Shown here piece by piece: positions 19,344 through 29,350 of a DNA stretch of 31,842 bases. A program made the translations under genes and the position numbers. Every line of letters starts with the position of its first letter. Position 1 is the first letter of the stretch. The stretch is from Symsagittifera roscoffensis. Taxonomy: Eukaryota > Xenacoelomorpha > Acoela > Convolutidae. The notes below the pieces were generated by a model, which ran no database searches, had not been told where the DNA came from, and saw nothing but the letters and a program-made list of their open reading frames with translations. Location of the stretch: NCBI RefSeq assembly GCF_963678635.1, contig NC_087062.1:40627330-40659171 (forward strand). Reading direction: 5' to 3'.

Positions 19344-19736
19344 TCACATGGAAGCCGAAATTAAGTTTTTTAATTCTTCGTTCGCCAGCTCTATCGTCCC
19401 TCTAGTATCTTCGGTAAAGAAAGAAAAGCTCACATTGGTGTAGCCAAATTTTTGTAGTCGGGCCGGGCTGCCATCGACGCTGGGCAGTTGAGGATCCAAT
19501 GTTTGAGAGTTTTTTTTAAATTGAGGGCCAATGTGGGATCCACCAGCTTTCTGTTCGCTGTAAATTACATGCCGATCATCACAAAACATCTGTGGTTCCC
19601 CACAGATTCTTCATTTTGCTGGGCAGAAAACTTTGCGTAGACAGCAGAAGTCCGGCAATGCCTGCAAAGTATTCAGGTGATCTTTTTCTGATGACTACTC
19701 TTAGGCTCCTGAAGGAATTGAGGTTTGAGTCTTCTC
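19344..19736 (-). pseudogene. Non-LTR retrotransposon ORF2 C-terminus (element III type)
   Basis: Two frames together cover the ORF2 end. One reads TLKHWILNCPASMAARP (about 19470-19525) and keeps the His and last Cys of the cysteine/histidine motif found at the ORF2 C-terminus, though the first Cys pair is lost. The other, open from 19589 to 19344, reads LQKFGYTNVSFSFFTEDTRG then IELANEELKNLI and lines up with the end of the copy at 30883-31260 (IFGTTDVGLANLSQDPDG). The segment is nearly identical to 26369-26760. At 19736/19737 it is joined directly to RNase H sequence of another copy. Confidence 0.65.
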
Positions 19737-19967
19737 ACAGATCTTTTCATCATACGGTTTTTGCACTCTTAAAATTAATTGGTCGGTGATCACCTTCCAA
19801 GACTTTGGCATAGGTTGCTAGTCTGTCTGCAATCTCGTTTCCAGGCATCGATGTGGTAATCTAGGAAGTCCAGTTGTCTTCTTGTATAAATCATGTCTTC
19901 AATGTCATTGTCGAGGGCTGTTGCCAGGGATTAGGGGTCAAAACTGATCATTATCTTTTCAATTTCA
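19737..19967 (-). pseudogene. RNase H remnant of a non-LTR retrotransposon, ending at the duplication junction
   Basis: It matches 27703-27933 closely. The minus strand reads SLATAL and GNEIADRLANYAKVLE-like sequence (in unit 2), the signature of the RNase H domain that removes RNA from RNA/DNA hybrids. A stop replaces a residue inside the TDSQSL motif. The right edge is the duplication breakpoint at 19965-19967, after which the LTR-element gag/protease begins. Confidence 0.65.
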
Positions 19968-22900
19968 ATTGGGAAATCTAAGTCAAGAATTAGTGATTAG
20001 AGGTTTTGGCTTTCTAAGAGAAGTCGGATTGTCCAATATTTTTGTTTTGGTGGCGATATTTTAGTTGTTGTATTTTGGTTTATGTTGTTTATACTGGAGT
20101 TGGTTGAACTATATGTGGACTGTAATTTGTTGCTTCTCAATTATAATCTGCTTCTTCGGGATTAGAACTTATGATTTCAATTTAGTAAAAATTCGATTCA
20201 GTTGGTGTTTCAAATACTTTTTCTACTTTGAGCATGTTAAGAAAAAGTGTGATTTCCGTATCACTTTCGTCACCTGGTGTTTTCACAGGGTACGTTATTT
20301 AACAGTAGTTCTGAAGTTTCTGTATTGTTGATGCCTGGATGGTCTGAATTTGTTTCATCTGTAGATTGTACTTGGTTAAATTGTCTTTGAAGTTTTAGTG
20401 TACTGCGTCTATAGTTTTGATTTTGTGTGTTTGAAAATTGAGAATTATTTTGATGTGGTGATTGAAAATGGTTTATTGATATGCTTCGGTAGTTTTTGTT
20501 TCTATTTTTAGAAATATCACGGGATTTATTATTATAATTATTACAATATGGTCTATTGTTGGAGTAGTTTTGTGATCTATTACTCGCATAATTTTGATTT
20601 CGACTATTTGAACAGTTTCGATTTCATTTATTTGAAAAGTTTTTTGAACGGTCATTGGAGTAGTATCTTTTCCAAAAATTTGAATAAGAACATTTCCTAT
20701 TATAATTTGAACAAATACTTCTTTTTGAAATAATCTAGAGTAATTGTTTTGATTTTTGGGCTGTTTGATCTGCTATATGTATTTTGTCAATAATTTTGTG
20801 AGTTTTATCGATCTCGTGATCTTTCGCGAAAATCATTTCGATAGATGGATTGTGATCTGTTAGTACATTAGCTATCTGGAAATGGTTTTGCTGAGCTGTT
20901 GTTACTTTGAACATTTTTTATTGGTAAATTTTGGTCTTTTTCATGTATTGATAAAAAATTGTTGGTTCTCTGTGTTTTTGTCGTCAACTTTGTCATTTAA
21001 GTTGTCTTGTTAGTTTTTCTGCGTTCAGCGATGCTATGTACATATCTGCGACAATAATCGTACTATTTTATGAAAGATGGTTTGCCTTTGAAATTTGGAT
21101 TCTTTTCACAGATGTTTTAAATTTGAGTTATTTTTTCCGCTAATTCCTTATCAAAGTCTTGGTTATTATTAATGTGTGAGTTTGTAGTTCGAACTTTGCT
21201 TACAAATTGTAGTTTTAAAAATTTTTTTCTTCTGATTTATTGTGACTTCAGCTTGTTCTAGTTTACCTAATAATTTTCTAAAATCTATTTTGGGTTCCCG
21301 GATCGATGATGCGTGTGATGCTCTGTTTTTCATTGCTTTTTTGACTAATTGTGGTGTTAGGATCATTATTAGAAAATTGGTCATTTTCGTGTTTTTATAG
21401 TGTTTTTGTATTGAGAGAATATGCGTTTTGTGCTAGGGTTTCAATTCTCACTAGGGGTTGTTTTATTGTTTCGTTTGGAAGTGTGCGCACTTCGTTGCAT
21501 AAAACTCTTTGGTGTTGTTTATTTCTTTCAGAGTCGAACACTTTTTAAAATTCCTGCGTGAGTTATTTCCAATCAAATTTGAATTCTATAGGTAGGACTG
21601 AAAACCATTTTTGAGCAGTGATATCAAAAATGATTTGAATTAATCCTGTGCGCCTATGTATCCAATTCTGATGAAGTGGTGTACTTTCTGGTTCCGGACC
21701 TATATTTAAAATTAAATTTGCTGTAACTGCATTTAGGTAGTCTTATACTGAATATTCAGGAACTGTGCCTGTGATTACCACGAGTGGTTTTTTAGATGAA
21801 AAAGATTATCCACCCATAAGGTAAAGAACAATTGTCATTTGAAATGATTCTGCTGTGTTTGCTATTTATGTAAAGTTTGTAAGTTCAATTTTTGTAATTG
21901 CGTGTTGTTGTACATAATATGGTAGTAGGATTTCATTTCGCATTGGATTGGTTTAGTAACTTTGAAAGTATATATGGTTTTGTGATTGCTTATTATGATT
22001 TTATTGCGCCAAGTTTTGTCGTTGAAAAAGGCGTTGTTCTGATTGTAGTCTTTGCTCTGATATCATGTAGGTTTTAAAAATATCTGGCTCATGAATGATA
22101 TGCGATGAGTCAAAATTATTCCAATTTTTTTGTGGGATATTTTTGTATTATTGTTGATTTTGATTCAATAGGTCTTCCTCTTCGAGTTAGTGGTTGAGTG
22201 CTTGTGAATTGTTTATTTGTTGCATTTTTGATTTGTTAAAAAAATGGATATTTTTCAGTACGATCTGTTGGAGTTTTCCGTTTTTCATTAAAGAATACTG
22301 ACGGAAACTGGTTGTGGTATCTGTTGAGTGCAGGTATGTTCTTGTGATTGATATCGCGTTGTGCAAAAGGGTTTTAATTTTGTGTTGCTAATATTGTTGT
22401 TTGCGGAAAAATCATAATCATGATTTGCGAAATTAATTCTGTTTGCATGTTTTTTTTGTTAGATTGTCGCTTTTTAGTTATTGGTCTATGTTTGATAATC
22501 CATGTGAGAATATTTTGGAACTACGGAGTGTTGACAGTTGATTGTAGTGTTGCTTGTGGGTTGGGGGTATTTTTGTTATGTGGTGTGGATGAAAAGGTGA
22601 AATATTTGTTGTGTTGTTGTAAGTATTGTTTCGACTACTTCTTTGTTTATAAAGCGCGATTTGAATATCTTCCTGTGACAGCCTTCTAGTACCCTTAAGG
22701 GTTTCCAGTGACTTAATAAATCTTGAATTTAAACTATTATTACTTGTTCTATCATCAAATTTTGTGTTATATTTTAAGGTTGTTGAATCATTGGTGAGAG
22801 GAGTTACTCTTGATTAATCTTTGTGCACGGAGATAGTGGCGATTGCTTCGCTTAAAATATTGTTGGGTATATGGACAAAAAATAGATGAGACCATTCAGG

Positions 22901-23950
22901 GTCCCATACATAATACGTTCGGTCTGCTAATATAGTTTCATCGTCTGATGTTTGTGGTCGGAACTTTTTCTTGCTGTTGAGAATAAATCTAAATTGTGTT
23001 CAAATTGGTCTGTCATGAACCATGCTAAGATTCTTTGTAGATGAACCTTTACTATTTGTGATATTTCATTATTGGTGAGTGTTTAACTAGTTGATTCTAA
23101 ATCTGCGAGAAAAGGTTGATTTCTTGCTTTAATATTGCATGGCGATATGTTTGAGGTGGTGATAGAGAAAACATCATTTGTGAAAATTGAGTTTGCTCAT
23201 TGTGAGTTTTGATGTTGAACACTTTAAATTTATTCTGTGAATTTTTGAGAAAGCTGGGAGTATGTCATCTCTTTGTTTTCGGTGTGGTGATTGATTTGTT
23301 TGTGATGGTAAAAATTCAAAAATAAACAAAATTCCGTAATTTAAGTGATATTACTAATGCCTGGTAAAAAGTTATCAACTATTTGTCTCGTTGTTTTTAC
23401 TTCAGGAATTTCTTGTTTACATGGGCTTCCTCCTTTTCCGAACAAACTTGCTAATAGATCATAGAAAAATTTGTGCTTGTTCTCTAGTAGGATTCCTTTG
23501 TGGGTGAATGACAAAGGGAAAAATAAACATCATGAAAATGTTTGTCGTATTGAATCATTTTCTGTGTTGTATCACGGTTGATGTGTAACTTTCAATGTGT
23601 CTTTTTGGTTGATACCAATTATATAGTCCTACCGGTTTTCAAAGGTATGAATTTTTTTATCTGCTTTTACTTTTTATTGATGATGGTGTTGTGGATTCTG
23701 ATTCAGAAACATGTTTTGGTTGTTTTTATGGTATATTTTTGTCGATTTAGTCTTTTAGTTCCTGAAGTTTTTATATTCGTTGGATTCCGAAACTGCGTTT
23801 TGTGTTCTAGAAACTTTTCGTTAAAAAGTTTGTTTTTGTATTTTTGTAATTGCCTTTTTTGTTTTTTTTTCTATCCAAAACATTCTGTTTTCTGTTTATG
23901 TGGTGTAAATACAAGGTCGTATTTTTCGTTTTCTATTTAACAATTGTGGA
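19968..23950 (-). pseudogene. Gag of the LTR retrotransposon, unit 2 (more complete)
   Basis: This copy includes the 5' part missing from unit 1. In sense order: HKGILLENKHKFFYDLLASL (about 23420-23500); NNEISQIVKVHLQRILAWFM (around 23010-23070); WDPEWSHLFFVHIPNNILSE (about 22850-22910); an Asn/Pro-rich linker with RTSNNSLNSRFIKSLETLKG (22690-22760); a capsid-like segment with ITAQKWFSVLPIEFKFDWK and NEVRTLPNETIKQPLVRIET (21700-21460), then SSIREPKIDFRKLLGKLEQA (about 21260-21320); a degenerate knuckle YDYCRRYVHSIAER (21020-21065); and the Asn/Ser/Arg-rich stretch (20880-20400). Stops and frame changes break it. The RNA-binding role is inferred from Gag architecture. Downstream protease and pol are absent because of the duplication junction. 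Confidence 0.65.
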
Positions 23951-24212
23951 GTGTTATTGTTTGTTTATTGCCTAAATTATCCCTTGACATAAGGTTTAAG
24001 ACAATGGTTGCAAAATCCAGGGGTTCAAGTTTTTATTTCCCAAATTATTGTCCTTACCCTTTTTATGAGGTTATCCTAACTTGGGGTCCAGGTTGTTGAG
24101 GTTGACGGGTTTGAGAGCAAGTATATCAATTCGTTAATCATGTTGTCAAGTATATCAGTTCGTAGAATGATGTTTTACATTCCAGGTGGCTATGGTTTGC
24201 TTTAAGAAAAAC
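22660..24212 (-). other. 1.55-kb gag/leader block absent from unit 1
   Basis: Unit 1 passes directly from AAAGCGCG (ends 17219) to TTACTTTATCTTA (17225), while unit 2 has 1,553 extra bases between the same landmarks. The block carries the 5' half of gag (to about 23950) and a short non-coding part. Near its right edge, CAAGTATATCARTTCGT occurs twice at 29-bp spacing (24118 and 24147). Confidence 0.8.
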
Positions 24213-25363
24213 TTACTTTATCTTACTAAGAGTTGTGATTTTCTGATTGAATTTTTGATGTTTTAGCCTGGGACAACTAAGAGGAGGGTCTTAAGTGAAG
24301 AATAAGTAACCGAAGTTCTTCACTGTTTATCCTAATAAAAGTGTTAAGTTTGTACAAAAATTTCTATTAGTCCTAAGTCGTTGATAAGGGTTGGAAAGTG
24401 AATCGACGTTTGAGGTCGTTAAACCCTTTTTACTCTAAAGTTGGGGGAATAAAATTCTTCTAATTGATTCAAGGAAAGCCTTGATGATCAAATAGTTTTA
24501 AAATAAAAATGAATTAAAATTTTAAATTAAGTTAGAATTTAAAGAACCAAGGATTGCCTTGATGATCTGTTTCTTAGAAAGTTTTGATTATATTAGGTTT
24601 TCATGATTTTATTAGGTTTTAAGTTTAAGCTAATTGAATTAGTAAAAGTCTAAAAGTAAATATTTAAACATTAAAAATTTAAATAATATTATTTTAATTT
24701 AAATGATTTGAAATTATGGTAATGTTTTAGCTGAAAAAACAAGGATGAAAAGGACTGGAAAAAAATGAAAGGGTGAAATAATTGGGTTTCTTGAGAAGCA
24801 AGAAACTTTGATAAATTTAATAAAGCTAACTTCAATTTTGTTACTAACTAATTTTTCTAATTTTTATCAATAAATTTCAATTTTACATCAATTTTTCAAG
24901 TTTACTGCAGATTCTGATGAAAGGAACACCTGGTGAATCTTTTTATCAGTCGTTTATATGGTTATATAGTTTTTCAAAACAAGATCAAAAAAAATTTTGC
25001 TTGGAAATGAATTTACTTGCTCCAATTATTTTTATTTTCATGTTAGAGAATGAAAATTTACTGCAAGGAGAAATCTTTAGAGAAACACTCGTTGCAGTTT
25101 GTGTCGTTTCACCATGTACAAGCTTGGTGTGCTGTTCGGTCTTTGGTTGAGTGTTTGTCGGATCGACCGGAATTTTGGAGTAGACGTATTGAGACGTAGA
25201 GACATATCTATTAGATTGTCTATGCTTCCTAACATTTTGCAATTTTGTAATTCAGCATTTCGTCTTGATTCTCTTTCTTTTTTGCTAAATGTAAGTTTGT
25301 TAGTAGGTCTTGTTCGAGAGTTTTGGTCGCAACAGATGTGTTTAAGCTTTGGTGTTGCTTACT
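24213..25363 (-). other. Leader region of the LTR retrotransposon, unit 2
   Basis: Counterpart of 17223-18343, matching base for base over long stretches. Overlapping minus frames at 24985-25242 are shared in part with unit 1 but match no domain. Relative to unit 1 there is an insertion of about 28 bases at about 24545-24575 that repeats the nearby CCTTGATGATC motif (24479 and 24556). Confidence 0.4.
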
Positions 25364-25366
25364 CAT
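25229..25366 (-). pseudogene. Short conserved start ORF (MSKQHQSLNT...), unit 2
   Basis: The ATG at 25366 opens a 45-codon frame that begins exactly as in unit 1 and runs on through LHLAKKKENQDEMLNYKIAK. Another frame then continues with similar composition (NLIDMSLRLNTSTPKFRS). The N-terminus is conserved in both units; the function is unknown. Confidence 0.35.
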
Positions 25367-25713
25367 AGAGTAATTTCAGATAAGATTCATTGTCTGTTCG
25401 TCACGCTATTTTATTTTCGGTCGGATAGATTCGTGCAACTTCTTAGTCTAATACCGGTCATAATCTTACTCTTTTATCTCCTAGTCTTAATAGATCTAGT
25501 GTATACTGGTATTTTCGGGTTAGATATCTAGAACTTGTACCGAAGGAGAACAACTGTCTTTTAAGTTATATTTAAATTGTTTTGGTGCTAAAACTACAAG
25601 TAGTTTCAGCATTACAAACATTTTTCAATGTTAATTATGGATAATGATTGAGTAGTAAGAAATATTTTATAGAGATAGTTTTATCAAGAAAATATTTCGT
25701 TATAAATACTTCG

Positions 25714-26167
25714 TGTCAAGATTTCAGATTGATGCAATGATGTGTCGATTTCGTTAAGCTAGAGCGAGTCTACGTGCAAGATGAAGTTTGACTTTTCTGT
25801 GTGAATCGCCAAAAGAACCACCAAGTTTTAAACTGGTTCCACCCATCCGGGATTTAGAGAGGTTTTAGTTTTCAGATTGTTTTTTCTAGTGAAGGATGGA
25901 TGGAGAGATTTCTTTGTTTTTCGGAGTCGTTTTCTTTTGAAGTATTGACTGCGTGAAGGAAGGAGAGATATGGTTGTCTTCGTAGAGAGAAGAAGGCCAG
26001 TTGTTCGTGTTCCAGAAGTGGGTCTCTGTTTATCCCAGATCGTCTTTAGTGATCGTGTCATAATTTCAGATTGAAGCAATGATGTGTCGATTTCGTTAAG
26101 CTAGAGCGAGTCTACGTGCAAGATGAAGTTTGACTTTTCTGTGTGAACCGCCAAGTGAACCAACAAG
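25714..26167. repeat. About 110-bp direct repeats flanking a 220-bp spacer, unit 2
   Basis: Copies at about 25714-25828 and 26056-26167 share TGTCGATTTCGTTAAGCTAG and AAGTTTGACTTTTCTGT. The spacer is nearly the same as in unit 1. The minus frame across it (26079-25828) is Ser/Thr/Lys/Arg-rich with no recognisable domain. Confidence 0.75.
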
Positions 26168-26368
26168 TTTTTGCATTTTTTTTTACTATAAAGTGTAAGG
26201 TGTGATCGAAATAGTTTTCAAGTAGACGTGTTTGCAACAGCTGTTGTTGTTCTTGTTACACTTGCCGTTAGTCGTGGTGATGGTGTATGGTGATTTTTTT
26301 GCTGCTCTTGATCTTGCTGAGGTGTGAGTTTTACTGCTGCTGCTTTGGTTTATTTGTTTGTTTTGTTT
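26168..26368 (-). repeat. CAA/CAG-rich 3' tail of non-LTR element III
   Basis: Counterpart of 19150-19343, with the same GCAGCAGCAGTAAAA signature after the coding end. It links this copy to the tails at 27000 and 30800. Confidence 0.6.
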
Positions 26369-26960
26369 TCACATGGAAGCCGAAATTAAGTTTTTTAATT
26401 CTTCGTTCGCCAGCTCTATCGTCCCTCTAGTATCTTCGGTAAAGAAAGAAAAGCTCACATTGGTGTAGCCAAATTTTTGTAGTCGGGCCGGGCTGCCATC
26501 GACGCTGGGCAGTTGAGGATCCAATGTTTGAGAGTTTTTTTTAAATTGAGGGCCAATGTGGGATCCACCAGCTTTCTGTTCGCTGTAAATTACATGCCGA
26601 TCATCACAAAACATCTGTGGTTCCCCACAGATTCTTCATTTTGCTGGGCAGAAAACTTTGCGTAGACAGCATAGTCCGGCAATGCCTGCAAAGTATTCAG
26701 GTGATCTTTTTCTGATGACTACTCTTAGGCTCCTGAAGGAATTGAGGTTTGAGTCTTCTCCCAGCTCCGTGACTTCGCTCGCAAGTTGGTCAGAGTTTAC
26801 GTTACCAGGGATGTTTGTCCGGGAATTCACTGCATATAGATGATTTAAAATGAGGGTGGAGATGAGGGACTGGGAGTCCGAGCAGCTCAACACACTGTTG
26901 TTGTCTTCCGGTGTGTTCTGCTTCAACAACTCAAAGCTGTCTTCAACGCTTGATCTCTTC
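26369..26960 (-). pseudogene. Non-LTR retrotransposon III: RNase H end and ORF2 C-terminus
   Basis: This copy begins inside RNase H, so it is strongly 5'-truncated. The frame ending at 26636 carries KKRSSVEDSFELLKQ, then LSCSDSQSLISTL (compare ICTDSQSLATAL in the copy at 31.4 kb) and IPGNVNSDQLASEVTELGED (compare IPGHMGIQGNELADRVANEA): the second and third acidic blocks of RNase H. The next frame (26614-26369) gives the ORF2 C-terminus, ending in TEDTRGTIELANEELKNLI. Upstream, the apparent protein runs into Thr homopolymer only because it crosses the microsatellite at 26985-27216. The copy is cut off, frameshifted and dead. Confidence 0.65.
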
Positions 26961-26984
26961 TTTGCAACAGCAGGTGCTGCTGTT

Positions 26985-27100
26985 TCTGATGTTGTTGCTG
27001 CTGTTGTTGTTCTTGTTGTTGTTGTTGTTAATTTTGTTGTTGTTTTTGCTGCTGTTGTTGATGTCGCTGATGCTGTTGTTGTTATTGCTGCTGCTGCTGC

Positions 27101-27155
<55 letters not shown>

Positions 27156-27216
27156 GCTGTTGTTGTTGTTGTTGTTCTGGCTATTGTTGTTGGTGTGGTT
27201 GTTAATTTTTTTTGTT
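26985..27216. repeat. (TTG)n / (CTG)n-rich microsatellite
   Basis: About 230 bases of TTG/CTG triplets on the plus strand (CAA/CAG on the minus), with an uninterrupted (TTG)n core at about 27100-27156. It lies just 3' of the coding end of non-LTR element II and at the 5' edge of element III, where a 3' tail is expected. All long Val, Leu, Asn or Thr reading frames here are simple-repeat artefacts. Confidence 0.9.
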
Positions 27217-27261
27217 GTAGCATCGTTGACTCTCAACGTCATTTGGTTTATTTAGTTTTGT

Positions 27262-27702
27262 TTAGATTAAGTTTTTCGTCTCGTTCCTAGTGCGAGAAAA
27301 TGCTGCTGCTGCTGTTGTTTTCTTGTTTTTTATTTTATGGGGGAGCCGAAGTGTAGTTTTATAAAGACATATTTTTGTCATCTTTATCGTCTTTTTCGGG
27401 TCTTCAGTCATCATGGGAACAACCAGTCTGTGGTCGCGGAAAATATTTCGTCTGGCTACCATTTTTTCGTGGCACCCGAGTATCTAGTGCTGAGGGGTTT
27501 CAATGTTTTTGCAGCTCTTGCATTACAGATCGGTCGTTGGATCCATCAAATTCTTTTACGGTTCCAGCTGCATATTATGACCTGCCTTCTGTCTGGCTAG
27601 CATAACGGCGTCTTTCCGGTTGGTCGCATTGACTTCGTTGCGTTTTGCTGGTCAACTGGCATAGACTGCTGCGGTTTTAGCGTGTTTCGGAATTTATCGG
27701 CG
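27262..27702 (-). pseudogene. Non-LTR element II: ORF2 C-terminus
   Basis: The minus strand gives a decayed version of the domain after RNase H. VARRNIFRDHRLVV and TEDPKKTIKMTKICL (27462-27360) line up with AARQEIFGTTDVGL and DPDGTTMLAKRCL in the copy at 30883-31260. The Cys/His motif is not intact. After the coding end come CAG triplets (27301-27316), then the microsatellite tail. This block is part of what unit 1 of the duplication lacks. Confidence 0.6.
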
Positions 27703-28219
27703 ACAGATCTTTTCATCATACGGTTTTTGCACTCTTAAAATTAATTGGTCGGTGATCATTTTCCAAGACTTTGGCATAGTTTGCTAGTCTGTCTGCAATC
27801 TCGTTTCCAGGCATCGATGTGGTAATCTAGGAAGTCCAGTTGTCGTCTTGTATAAATCATGTCTTCAATGTAATTCTCGAGGGCTGTTGCCAGGGATTAG
27901 GGGTCAAAACTGATCATTATCTTTTCATTTTCATCAGAAGCGTGGCCTTCTAGAGGTTCAGTGCAGACTTTAACGCCTTCTCTTTCTCGTACGAAGAGGT
28001 GAATTTTCTGCCCTTCAATTTCAGACAATACGCACTAAATGAAGCGTATGAGTTTCATGAGTTGCTGCTATCATTCAATTTCAGACAATATGCACTAAAT
28101 AGAGGGGATGGGATTCATGAGTTACTTGTTCGGTGATCCCTCCAGAGGCTGAGCCATTAGTGTAGATGACCCAACTCGCCCCGCTGTTTTCGATTACGTC
28201 GAGGGCGTCGTTCAAGGCG
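27703..28219 (-). pseudogene. Non-LTR element II: RNase H domain, inactive
   Basis: RNase H of I-superfamily non-LTR elements removes the RNA template after reverse transcription. The minus strand reads NSGASWVIYTNGSASGG (about 28130-28185), where the catalytic Asp of the YTDGS motif is Asn (codon 28156-28158). Next come TSSYEKEKALKSALNL, with the Glu block (about 27955-28000), a stop inside the TDSQ motif just before SLATALE (27880-27920), and GNEIADRLANYA (27785-27820). Frames change at least twice. The sequence is homologous to the copy at 30950-31842. Confidence 0.7.
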
Positions 28220-28860
28220 TCATTTCTTCTGTTTTGTCAGGCTAACTTTCGGCGCAACTTCCATTTTCTGACAGTGGGGCGAACAGGGCTCAGCTAAAAG
28301 CTGAGGCAAAGGCTCAAGTGGGGACCGAACTGTATCTAGGAGTCTTTGATCCGTCTGCTCTCTTCCCTCCAGCTCTCTCGACACAATATCTGGTTGATTT
28401 TTAGCGCCGTATGTCATGGGTGCAGAGGCCGGCACCTCTAGGCGTTTTTTCTGACTATGACAAAAAATTGTCTGGACGCCCGCTCTCAGCTGTGATTCCC
28501 CGCTTCTATGCCGGGGGCTTCCACAGGAGAGGCAGCAGTTTGGTCCGTGATCCGTCTCAGCGCTTAGTTTTGCGCTCGTTGACAATCCATCTGGGACTTC
28601 GAGAGCCATGGCTGCCAGACGGGGGCCGCATAATCCATTTCGTTGCTTTGTGGGCATAAGAGCATCTTCTTCAGCCCCATTTTGTGTTCCGTATGCAGAA
28701 AAGGAGGTAACATGTTTTCTCCACTTTGCAACCACGTAATCTGCATGGTTCTGGAACGACATATTTCTGTTCATGTAGATTCCAATGAGCCTGGGCCGTG
28801 GTTCCAACATTCATTTCAATGGCTTACTTATTGCCATTACTGCTCTGGTTCAAGGCTTCT
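28220..28860 (-). pseudogene. Non-LTR element II: reverse transcriptase C-terminal part
   Basis: The apparent 196-codon frame (28810-28220) is real element sequence only at its start: PRLIGIYMNRNMSFQNHADY matches the LGI-LD--LSF--H block near the end of non-LTR reverse transcriptases. A frame change near 28690 leads to MDYAAPVWQPWLSKSQMDCQ and, after a TAG, ALRRITDQTAASPVEAPGIE, the conserved YAAPVW-PWLS and ALR-ITG blocks between RT and RNase H. The remaining residues of the long frame are out of frame. The palm, with its YxDD motif, is absent upstream. Confidence 0.7.
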
Positions 28861-29350
28861 TTTGATGTTGGTTGTGAACGCTTGTGTTTCTTACTGGGAA
28901 ATTTCTTTCGTTTGGTATATGGTCAGTCCCACAGTATCCATCGAACGTACATGGTTCCTTATGAACTTAAGTGGTTTCCGAGTGGAACCGCACTACTAAG
29001 TATCACTAAGCCAAAAGAATTCATTTGTTGGTAACATTAATTTTAAAAGTTTTTCATCGAATCTGCAATGGTTTTTTATGTAGTAGTGATGTTTACTATA
29101 TAAAACGCCATTGCAGATTCGATGTAGGACTTTGTTAAACTGTACGTGAAAGTTCGCACTTCTGAACAGTGACATAAAGTCAAAAGACGTTGCCTTAGGG
29201 ATCAAGTATCACAGGAGGCGGACGAAGAAAACGTTGCTTCGACCGAGAGGTACTGCTCCCAAGAAAGACTCCTAGTCTGCTTTTGTCGAAATCCAATGTT
29301 CTGGCTTAGCGACCTGAAGAAAGACACCGACGTTACACTTGGGGGTCATG
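28861..29350 (-). other. Junction region where the RT palm of element II is missing
   Basis: Endonuclease sequence ends near 29260 and RT C-terminal sequence starts near 28840, about 400 bases apart, whereas an intact element would have over 1 kb of RT finger and palm coding between them. No conserved RT block is readable here. A long hairpin sits in the middle (29046-29133). Confidence 0.5.
29046..29133. ncRNA. 88-nt miRNA-precursor-like hairpin (candidate)
   Basis: The arms 29055-29071 and 29108-29124 are perfectly complementary over 17 bp (CATCGAATCTGCAATGG and its reverse complement). Pairing continues inward with few mismatches (GGTTTTTTATGTAGTA against TACTATATAAAACGCC), leaving a loop of about 8 nt (GTGATGTT), and outward to AAAGT/ACTTT. 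Size, stem length and small loop fit a microRNA precursor on either strand. It could equally be a small foldback insertion in dead retrotransposon DNA or a siRNA source. Expression is unknown. Confidence 0.4.

Larger units (their letters stand above)
14522..19967. repeat. Large tandem duplication, unit 1 (5.4 kb)
   Basis: This unit matches 19965-27933 in the same orientation with only scattered substitutions; for example the 267 bases starting at 14631 and at 20065 translate almost identically. It contains the LTR-element gag, leader, a direct-repeat pair and a non-LTR fragment. Compared with unit 2 it lacks two blocks, 22660-24212 (about 1.55 kb) and 26761-27702 (942 bp). Confidence 0.9.
19965..27933. 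repeat. Large tandem duplication, unit 2 (8.0 kb)
   Basis: This is the second copy of 14522-19967 in the same orientation. It is longer by two blocks (22660-24212 and 26761-27702). Both blocks hold sequence that belongs naturally to the elements around them (5' gag, and the 3' end of a non-LTR copy), so unit 2 is the more complete version and unit 1 has deletions. The left end starts within the protease Asp codon. Confidence 0.9.

Noticed and set aside
23578-23940. 120-codon plus-strand frame rich in Phe, Cys and Leu, like a membrane protein
   Set aside because: It is antisense to gag-like sequence, and T-rich DNA naturally encodes Phe/Leu/Cys runs. The same applies to the frames at 14631-14897, 16909-17238 and their copies.
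26850-27290. Long plus-strand frames rich in Val or Leu (146 and 114 codons), and minus frames rich in Asn or Thr
   Set aside because: They are translations of the TTG/CTG microsatellite. Only the part of the minus frame beyond the repeat (to 26636) has RNase H similarity.
28220-28810. A single 196-codon gene
   Set aside because: Only its first part is in the RT family frame; conserved blocks continue in a different frame, so the rest is spurious.
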